Assembly (NCBI GenBank): GCA_938031185.1 | Contig: CALHGX010000026.1 | Coordinates: forward strand, 1-59,715 | Source of the DNA: an uncultured bacterium | GTDB lineage: Bacteria > Verrucomicrobiota > Kiritimatiellia > CAIKKV01 > CALHGX01 | DNA: 59,715 bases | Direction: 5' to 3' | Shown: positions 54,147 to 59,715 of the stretch, piece after piece | Position numbering within the stretch: the stretch's first letter is position 1 | Layout of the letters: each line of letters starts with the position of its first letter | The notes under the pieces: generated by a model | The model's input: only the letters and a program-made list of their open reading frames with translations | Told to the model about the DNA's origin: nothing | Databases searched by the model: none | Program-made: the position numbers and the translations under genes

Positions 54147-55202
54147 GCGTGTGGCTGGCGGTTGCGGCGTGACGGGCCTCGCCAGCGAAACCCCTTCGCG
54201 TACGCGAATTACCGCTAGTGTTTTGGGCACATACATGCGAGTTTCCGGCGGCAGATGCGGGGCAATGTCCTCAAATGACCTTCCGCTGTGACGTCGCAGC
54301 AGCGTGGCGACGCGGGTCGCGCCTGCATTGTAGGCCGCCAGCGCCAGCGGCCAGTTGCCGAAACGTCCGTGGAGCTCTTTGAGCAGACGGGCTGCCGCCC
54401 GGGCCGATTTGGCGGGGTCGTAACGTTCGTCAAACGGCAATGACCGCAATCCCAGGCTTTGCGCGGTGGCAGGCATGAGCTGAAAGAGCCCTGCGGCGCC
54501 GGCCGGACTGCGCGCGCGGGGGTCAAAGGACGATTCCACTTCCGCAAGCCATACGAGGGAAGACGGAACACCTTCTTCCGCGAATATGGGCTTGAGCTGA
54601 GGCACGAGCTTGCCGGCTCCAGGAGGCGGCGGACGGGAGCGAATCTTACTCTCCCATGTGCGGGTGTTCAGCATCTCGACGGTTCTGCGACGCTCAACAG
54701 CAGGGGGCACTGGGGGCGGGGGGGATGGCGGACGAACGAGCGGCGGCGGCTTGGGCGCGGGCCGGGCAGGGGGCGGACGGATCGTTGGCGGCGGGCGCGG
54801 GGCCGTGGGGCGGGGTGGGGCCGATGGGACGGGGTATTTTCGAACAATCTTTTCGGCCATGTCGAAATAGTCGAGCCGCTGTCGAAACCAGGCGGCGTAG
54901 TTGCGGAGCGTGGGCACGGATTCGAGAAAGTTCAAGGCGCCTTCCATTTCGTCGCGCATCCAGGCCATGTCGTCCAGCGAAAGACTGTGGCTGGCTTCCT
55001 CCAGCAGGTTGAGCGCCTCCGACCAATCCATTTCCAGAAGGGTTTCTCTAACGCTGTCCACGGTTTCCGCCGGCAGGTAATCGGACAACCATTCCGCGGC
55101 CGAGCGGACGATGTGGTCTCTCGGGGATGGCCATTGGGCGGTGGCGGATTGTATCGCGAGCCAGCCGACGAGACCTGCGGCGAATACGATACGCCGGTTC
55201 AT
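54066..55202 (-). CDS. lytic transglycosylase (SLT domain)
   Basis: 378 residues. A signal peptide (MNRRIVFAAGLVGWLAIQSATA) is followed by a helical N-terminal part and a proline-rich linker (~125-170). The C-terminal SLT domain has AEVESSFDPRARSPAGAAGL with catalytic Glu at E223, then FQLMPATAQ and ALAAYNAG. It cleaves the MurNAc-GlcNAc bond of peptidoglycan in the periplasm. The long Pro linker suggests the catalytic domain reaches across the periplasm. It is the last gene of the minus-strand run and overlaps the MutY stop by 4 bp. Confidence 0.9.
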   Translation of the reverse strand: MNRRIVFAAGLVGWLAIQSATAQWPSPRDHIVRSAAEWLSDYLPAETVDSVRETLLEMDWSEALNLLEEASHSLSLDDMAWMRDEMEGALNFLESVPTLRNYAAWFRQRLDYFDMAEKIVRKYPVPSAPPRPTAPRPPPTIRPPPARPAPKPPPLVRPPSPPPPVPPAVERRRTVEMLNTRTWESKIRSRPPPPGAGKLVPQLKPIFAEEGVPSSLVWLAEVESSFDPRARSPAGAAGLFQLMPATAQSLGLRSLPFDERYDPAKSARAAARLLKELHGRFGNWPLALAAYNAGATRVATLLRRHSGRSFEDIAPHLPPETRMYVPKTLAVIRVREGVSLARPVTPQPPATRSLDFRVAGSNEQDAHISGAVQHRDDA

Positions 55203-56290
55203 GGCGCCCCTTCTTTCAGTACGGCTTCCGCGATGCGTCGGTTGGCGCGGGGAAAAGGATAGTTGGCCAGCTCATCGGGACGGACCCACCGTACCGCCGC
55301 CACGTGGAGGGGGCGCGCGCGACCGGGCAATGCCTGGCAGGCGAAAGCAGTCAATGTCACGCGTAGATGACTGTAGTCGTGGCGGATGGTCAGGTACGGC
55401 CGGATGACGCGAATCGAAAGTCCGGTTTCCTCCAGAATCTCACGGCGCGCGGTTTCCTCCAGCGTTTCGCCCTGCTCCTGCTTGCCTCCGGGAAACTCCC
55501 AGAGTCCGCCCAGCATCTGGTCTGACCGGCGGCGGGTGATAAGGATGCGCCCGTTGCGCCAGATCACGGCAGCGGCGACGTAGCGATGCGGAACCGTTGT
55601 CTTGCGTCGTTTACGTGGCAGGCGGTTCTGGTGGCCTTGATAGAACGCGACGCAGGAAGGTCGAAGCGGGCAACGAATGCACAAGGGATTTCGGGGAAGA
55701 CAAATGACGGCACCCAGTTCCATCAGCCCTTGATTGAATGATGAGGCGTTCACGCCGCGCATGACATCCGCCAGTCGGCGGGCGATGGTTTGCCGGGCGG
55801 AGGCGCAGCGAACGTCCTCACGCAGGCCCCAGAATCGGGCGGCAATGCGAAGCACATTGCCGTCCACGGCGGGAACCGGCTCTCCAAAGCAAATACTGGC
55901 GAGGGCGGCGGCGGTGTATTCGCCCACGCCGGGAAGGCGATGCCAAGCGATGGCCGATGTCGGCAGCCGGCTTTTTGTGTTGGCGTGGAGCCACTTCGCG
56001 GCGGCGTGCAGGCGACGTGCACGGGCGTAATAACCCAGGCCTTCCCAGACGCGCAGCACATCGTCAGCTCGGGCTTCGGCCAAAGCTTTGACCGATGGGA
56101 ATGCCTTCATAAAACGGCGGAAATAGGGCGCCATTTGGTCCACTCTGGTTTGCTGCAGCATGGTCACACCGACCCAAATGCGATAGGGCGTGATCCGCCG
56201 GCCCCACGGCATAGGACGACGGTGCTTTTGGTACCACCGAATCAAGGCCTTGGGCCATGATGTCGTCTTGATGGGTGTGGCAGGCTTCAT
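55199..56290 (-). CDS. mutY: MutY-like DNA glycosylase fused to intact Nudix domain; catalytic Glu position is Val
   Basis: 363 residues, close to the E. coli length plus a short tail. Helix-hairpin-helix core LPGVGEYTAAALASICFG, catalytic Asp D143 (VDGNVLRI) and the iron-sulfur ligands C197-x6-C204-x2-C207-x5-C213 are intact. In the adenine-binding loop the usual SEVMLQQT reads GVTMLQQT: the residue that should be the catalytic Glu is V42. The C-terminal domain (235-363) keeps a perfect Nudix box, G269-x5-E275-x7-REILEETGL, which is often degenerate in MutY. The known role of MutY is removal of A opposite 8-oxoG. It overlaps neighbours by 4 bp on both sides. Confidence 0.88.
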   Translation of the reverse strand: MKPATPIKTTSWPKALIRWYQKHRRPMPWGRRITPYRIWVGVTMLQQTRVDQMAPYFRRFMKAFPSVKALAEARADDVLRVWEGLGYYARARRLHAAAKWLHANTKSRLPTSAIAWHRLPGVGEYTAAALASICFGEPVPAVDGNVLRIAARFWGLREDVRCASARQTIARRLADVMRGVNASSFNQGLMELGAVICLPRNPLCIRCPLRPSCVAFYQGHQNRLPRKRRKTTVPHRYVAAAVIWRNGRILITRRRSDQMLGGLWEFPGGKQEQGETLEETARREILEETGLSIRVIRPYLTIRHDYSHLRVTLTAFACQALPGRARPLHVAAVRWVRPDELANYPFPRANRRIAEAVLKEGAP

Positions 56291-57369
56291 TCCAAGGGGC
56301 GGCCGGCGAGAAGGTTCTTGTACAAGCGGATGGTGGCGGCGACCGTCTCGCGAATGTGCAGACGGGTTTCCACGCTGTGCCGGGCTGCGGCCCCCATGCG
56401 GCGGCAGTCATCGGGGTGATCAGCGAGGAATTGAATGGCCTCGGCCAGCGCCGAGGGATCGCCGGGCGGAACGACTAGGCCGGTTTGTCCGTGCAGGACC
56501 TGCTCGGGCAGGCCGCCGACATTGCTCACCACCGCAGGAACGCCTTGAGCGAGCGCTTCGGTGACGGCTTTACAAAACCCTTCGCTGTGCAGCGAGGGGG
56601 CTGCCACCGCGTGGCATTGCCCAAGCAGTGCCGGCGCGTCCGCACGCCACCCGGTTAGATGCACGATAGAACGGAGGGCCGGATCGGCGGCCAGGCGGCT
56701 AATTCCAGGGTCGCGGACTTCGCCGATCAGCAGGAAATGAATGAAGCCGTTTTGCGGGAGCTTCATACCGGCTTTGAGGAGGACATCCACGCCTTTCACC
56801 GGACGCATGTTTGCGGCGCAGCCCACCACGAAAGCCCCGTTTGGAATGCCGAAGGCGCTCAGGGGCGCCGAAGGAGCGGCGACGAACCAGGCGGGATCTT
56901 GGCCTTTGTGGATTACGACCGTTTTTCGGCGCGGCACGCCCATGGAAATCAGGTATTCCTGGACGGCCTTCGAGAGGCAAACCACGGCATCCAAGCGAGG
57001 ATTGAGCGTTGAGAGGCGACCAGCCGGGTCCCATCGCCGCAAGTGACCGAGTGTTCCGCAGTAGCCGATTTTGCGGATGGGCAGGCCAAACGAGGCCAGC
57101 AGGCCATTGGTCAGGGGGCGGTTGTCGAAAGCGTGAAAAAGATCGAACCGTCCTGTCCGCATGAGGCGACGCAAGCGGAGGGCGGCGTGAAAATCAATGC
57201 GGCTGCGGTATTCGATGTGTTCGACATTAAAGCCTTCCTTTTGGAGCGTGGCGACGTATGGAGAACGGAGATCGCCGGTCAAATGGAAGGAAATGCCAGC
57301 GTCACGGAGTCCGCGGAAGAGGCCGGCTTCAGGAAGGTCGGCATTTCGCGCAAGCAACAAGACACGCAT
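56287..57369 (-). CDS. GT4-family glycosyltransferase
   Basis: 360 residues with the GT-B pattern: an N-terminal acceptor domain and a C-terminal nucleotide-sugar domain. The latter has VVGCAANMRPVKGVDVLL, LTGWRADAPALLGQCHAVA and EGFCKAVTEALAQGVPAVVS, which contains the E-x7-E motif of retaining GT4 enzymes. No membrane segment is seen, so it would act at the inner face of the membrane. The GmhB gene just upstream (13 bp) suggests a role in LPS or other glycan assembly. It is similar to heptosyl- or mannosyl-type transferases in general layout; the exact sugar is unknown. Confidence 0.9.
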   Translation of the reverse strand: MRVLLLARNADLPEAGLFRGLRDAGISFHLTGDLRSPYVATLQKEGFNVEHIEYRSRIDFHAALRLRRLMRTGRFDLFHAFDNRPLTNGLLASFGLPIRKIGYCGTLGHLRRWDPAGRLSTLNPRLDAVVCLSKAVQEYLISMGVPRRKTVVIHKGQDPAWFVAAPSAPLSAFGIPNGAFVVGCAANMRPVKGVDVLLKAGMKLPQNGFIHFLLIGEVRDPGISRLAADPALRSIVHLTGWRADAPALLGQCHAVAAPSLHSEGFCKAVTEALAQGVPAVVSNVGGLPEQVLHGQTGLVVPPGDPSALAEAIQFLADHPDDCRRMGAAARHSVETRLHIRETVAATIRLYKNLLAGRPLE

Positions 57370-57382
57370 GAGTTGTTTCCGA

Positions 57383-57955
57383 TCAAAGAGGATCGTTGCA
57401 ATGGGTTTGAGTGATGATCAGGTTAGCGGCTTCAAGCAAACTGGGAACCTGATGCTCGGGTGGTAATGTTGGGTCGGAATGGCCGGATGAGCCGATGCCC
57501 GTCACCAGAATCGGTCTTGCGCCGACTTGCCGAGCAGCCTCAATGTCGCGCCAGGAATCGCCCACGAAAAAGACCTGCGAGGGATCGAAGCCGAAGTCCC
57601 CTGCGGCGCGCAGGAGGAGTCCTGGCTTGGGTTTGTGGCAATCGCAATCGTCGGCGGTTCGATGGGGGCAGTGATAGATGCGTTCGATGCGGCCGCCGTG
57701 TCGTTCTATTTCTGCCAGCATCCACTCGTGCAAGCGCCGCAAGCCTTCTTCCGTCTGCAGCCCTCGCGCGATGCACCCCTGATTGGTGACGACGATAATG
57801 CGGAAACCCGCTTCGGTCAGCAGCCGCAATCCCTCAAGGGCTCCGGGCATCCACACCCATTCATCCCGCGTCTTGGTGTAGTCCTTGCGATCCACGTTGA
57901 TCACGCCGTCGCGGTCGAGGAAAACGAAGGGGCGGGTGGCGGAAGCGGTGGTCAT
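57383..57955 (-). CDS. gmhB: HAD phosphatase, D,D-heptose 1,7-bisphosphate phosphatase type
   Basis: 190 residues from ATG 57955; an earlier ATG at 58009 lacks a ribosome-binding site. HAD motif I is FLDRDGVIN (D-x-D), motif II VVTNQGC, and motif IV FVGDSWRDIEAA. The zinc site CPHRTADDCDC (Cys-x-His ... Cys-x-Cys) is diagnostic of GmhB. It removes the 1-phosphate from D-glycero-D-manno-heptose 1,7-bisphosphate in ADP-heptose synthesis for LPS inner core. It is the first gene of the minus-strand run gmhB-GT4-mutY-SLT. Confidence 0.92.
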   Translation of the reverse strand: MTTASATRPFVFLDRDGVINVDRKDYTKTRDEWVWMPGALEGLRLLTEAGFRIIVVTNQGCIARGLQTEEGLRRLHEWMLAEIERHGGRIERIYHCPHRTADDCDCHKPKPGLLLRAAGDFGFDPSQVFFVGDSWRDIEAARQVGARPILVTGIGSSGHSDPTLPPEHQVPSLLEAANLIITQTHCNDPL

Positions 57956-58095
57956 TGTTTTTCGCTCGTCGGTTTCAGGCAAGAGACGCACTCCTTGACG
58001 CCGATTCATGCTAGCAGGCGCGACGGGTCGGTCAACTCTTTGCGGCGGTCGCGGAGCCAAATGCCGTTGCATCGCCGGTGCGACAAGGGAAACGC

Positions 58096-58124
58096 TTGCA
58101 CCGTCGGACAGACGGGGCTAGCCT
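58096..58124 (+). promoter_or_regulatory. candidate promoter for the SDR epimerase gene
   Basis: TTGCAC (58096-58101), a 17-bp spacer and TAGCCT (58119-58124), 69 bp before ATG 58194. Confidence 0.4.
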
Positions 58125-58193
58125 GCAGGCCGGTTTCAATGAGGATGCTGCCTGGAGTGGGCTCCTTCGAAACTGAGGCAGGAGGAGCAAGAC

Positions 58194-59051
58194 ATGCGGA
58201 TTGTGGTGACGGGAGCAGGAGGGCGTCTGGGGGCGCCGGTGTGCCGGCAACTGATGGCGGACGGCTTTGACGTGCTGGCGGTGGATCGGCAATATCGCAG
58301 GGATTTGCCGGGTCGTTTCGAAGTGGCTGACCTGCTTCAACACGACGCATGTTACAGGCTCTTCGAGGGGCGGGATGTGATCATTCATCTGGCGAATCTC
58401 CCGGCCGTGGAAAGTAACGCGCCGCAGGTGGTTTTCATCCACAACATGACAACGAACATGAACGTTTTTCAGGCGGCGGCTGATTTAGGGGTGCGGCACG
58501 TGGTGTTTGCCGGCAGCATTCAGGTCATGGACGGAGCCCCCGGTTCTGACGGGAAGCCGCTGGTGCCCCCGTATTTGCCTTTGGACGGCGAGGCTCCGAG
58601 GCACACGGATAATCTGTACGGCTTGAGCAAGGCGTTGAGCGAGGAGGTGCTGGAATATCTCGCCTTGCGGATGGGCTTTGCGGCCACCATTTTGCGGTTG
58701 CCGGGCATTTCTTTTCCGAAGCAACTGGCGGAAGGAAACAGGGCGTGGTTTGATCGCAAGAAGACCGCGCGAATGCGGGATGCTTTTGCGCTCCTGCATG
58801 TGGAGGACGCGGTTACGCTGATGAGCGCGATTGCCGGCGCGGTCCCGAATGCGGGCGCGCGACGTTATTTGCCTGCTTCGCCGGTGGATGTGGCGGGGTT
58901 GACTATTACGGAAATCGTAAAGGAGTTTTTTCCCGAGACGCCGTTGCGCCGGCCACTGGAACAAATGGAACAGCTTGTGGACCCCACGCCGCTCGAGCGC
59001 GACTTCGGCTGGCGCGGTCGGACGGTCATACGACTGTGCGAACGGCCGTAA
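58194..59051 (+). CDS. extended SDR NAD(P)-dependent epimerase/dehydratase-like protein
   Basis: 285 residues with a strong ribosome-binding site (GGAGGAG). The Rossmann motif TGAGGRLG is at residues 6-13. VIIHLAN is the motif after beta-4. The catalytic pair is in NLYGLSKALSE (Tyr-x3-Lys), with an upstream Ser in FAGSIQVMDG. The family includes nucleotide-sugar epimerases and uronate dehydrogenases; the precise substrate is not evident. It is followed by a 7-bp GC hairpin about 60 bp downstream. Confidence 0.88.
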   Translation: MRIVVTGAGGRLGAPVCRQLMADGFDVLAVDRQYRRDLPGRFEVADLLQHDACYRLFEGRDVIIHLANLPAVESNAPQVVFIHNMTTNMNVFQAAADLGVRHVVFAGSIQVMDGAPGSDGKPLVPPYLPLDGEAPRHTDNLYGLSKALSEEVLEYLALRMGFAATILRLPGISFPKQLAEGNRAWFDRKKTARMRDAFALLHVEDAVTLMSAIAGAVPNAGARRYLPASPVDVAGLTITEIVKEFFPETPLRRPLEQMEQLVDPTPLERDFGWRGRTVIRLCERP

Positions 59052-59111
59052 AGGCGGGTATTCGGGGTCACCCATCAAAGGATAGCTGTCAATAGACATA
59101 GTTTCCCCTCC

Positions 59112-59128
59112 CCGCCGCCCCGCGGCGG
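59112..59128 (+). terminator. GC hairpin after the SDR gene
   Basis: CCGCCGC-CCC-GCGGCGG. A stable stem without a T-tract on the plus strand; a terminator role is possible but weak. Confidence 0.35.
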
Positions 59129-59529
59129 CGGATGTGAGCTATGATCTGCGTTTCCACCTTCCGCACTCGCCGATCGTCTCGTCCCGTTCGATCCCGAAGT
59201 CCTTGCTTCCGGGTTGGGTTTCGGCTCGAAGCCGTTTCGTTCAGTCACCCATCTGGTTCTCGCGGCCCGGCCCGAAGGCCGGACCGCACATCCCACGCTC
59301 GCGGGTCCAGCAAACCGTCGGTGCCGTTCGACGTCCATTCGGGGAATTCACAAGTCGGGGTTCCCGTCCGGCGGCGCGAACGCCGGCGAACGGCCCAGCC
59401 CACTCACGGCTCGTCGAACAGTCGAAACGGAACATCAGGTCAATCCTCGAAGCGGAAGGGAGGCGGCGGGGCCCACTCACATCTGAAGGTTATACCAACC
59501 CCTATTCGGGCTGCCCGCCGCCGCCCCGA
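59129..59529. other. noncoding region and probable end of an insertion sequence
   Basis: About 400 bp in which I see no protein-like frame on either strand. It lies on the 3' side of the transposase fragment, so part of it is probably the noncoding end of that element. IS110 elements lack terminal inverted repeats, so the border cannot be fixed by eye. Confidence 0.4.
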
Positions 59530-59715
59530 TTATCCCACCAGTCGTTTCACATCGAAGTTCACTCCATCGCGCAGCAGGAAGAAGCACGCCTTCGCCAGCT
59601 TGTTCGCCACCGCTTTGATCGCTACCACGCGTTTGGTTTTCGCCGCTTTGCGCTGATACCACGCCCGCAATTCCGGACTGTGCCGCACCGCGAAGTTGGC
59701 CGCCTCGACATAGGC
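59530..59715 (-). mobile_element. IS110-family-like transposase, C-terminal fragment at window edge
   Basis: The last 61 codons on the minus strand read AYVEAANFAVRHSPELRAWY, then QRKAAKTKRVVAIKAVANKL, then AKACFFLLRDG to TAA (59530-59532). The Ala-rich helix with xLRAWYQRK followed by AIKAVANKLA is typical of the C-terminal Transposase_20 end of IS110/IS116/IS902 elements. The gene continues beyond the window, so completeness is unknown. Confidence 0.7.

Noticed and set aside
59141-59656. 171-codon plus-strand frame near the window end
   Set aside because: Ser/Arg-rich with no family pattern, and it runs antisense into the transposase fragment.

Overview
This is a high-GC bacterial chromosome segment. 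Gene content suggests the PVC superphylum, most likely Kiritimatiellota or a relative in Verrucomicrobiota/Lentisphaerota. The reasons are the MoxR/DUF58/BatA/DUF4175/DUF4159 clusters, the large glycine-rich and beta-helical secreted proteins with G8-like starts, and a four-helix-bundle gene with SD-coding short repeats. This placement is inference from gene content; no rRNA is present.

Layout. (1) 2-8487: the right part of a defence island. It has an Eco57I-like DNA methyltransferase (5' end outside the window), a four-helix-bundle protein, a decayed AAA/DUF4143 ATPase, a chimeric fragment of the downstream helicase, an AbiEi/AbiEii toxin-antitoxin pair and a 1115-residue PLD-SNF2 helicase. 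The island stops next to a tRNA-Pro(GGG) gene whose 3' end faces it. (2) 9078-12331: ZupT-type metal transporter (minus), a macrodomain-Nudix fusion and HflX. (3) 12404-14485: secreted glycine-rich protein. (4) 14730-33840: a ten-gene locus, with most of the later genes joined by ATGA/GTGA/TGATG overlaps. It runs MoxR ATPase, DUF58, BatA-like, VWA/amidotransferase-like membrane protein, DUF4175 protein, three secreted proteins including a 1260-residue coiled-coil/PA14/PKD/TPR protein, a beta-helix protein and a tandem DUF4159 protein. (5) 33916-37853: a decayed stretch with a nucleotidyltransferase carrying one stop, a thioredoxin-like protein, two frameshifted genes (amidotransferase-like and UroD-like) and tRNA-Leu(UAA). 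(6) 37998-43407: a second, smaller version of locus 4 (DUF4159 x2, a GspG/GspC-like secreted protein, DUF58, BatA) without a MoxR gene. (7) 43465-50090: SAM methyltransferase, asparagine synthetase, two secreted proteins, nitroreductase and Gnd. (8) 50078-52302 (minus): PH-domain protein and a xylulokinase that resembles the animal enzyme. (9) 52496-54146: HTH protein, NarL-type response regulator and a small secreted protein. (10) 54066-57955 (minus): a coupled run GmhB - GT4 - MutY-like - lytic transglycosylase. (11) 58194-59051: an SDR epimerase, then noncoding DNA and the C-terminal end of an IS110-type transposase at the window edge.

How the parts may work together. The two MoxR/VWA-type loci are the strongest candidate for an undescribed system. 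A MoxR AAA+ ATPase and several membrane-anchored VWA proteins are co-translated with giant secreted proteins, which suggests assembly or activation of a cell-envelope or extracellular machine. Other notable points are the macro-Nudix fusion, which would run two consecutive ADP-ribose steps on one chain; a MutY homologue whose catalytic Glu position is Val while its C-terminal Nudix box is intact; and an AbiE cassette bracketed by a ~207-bp direct repeat of the helicase 5' end.
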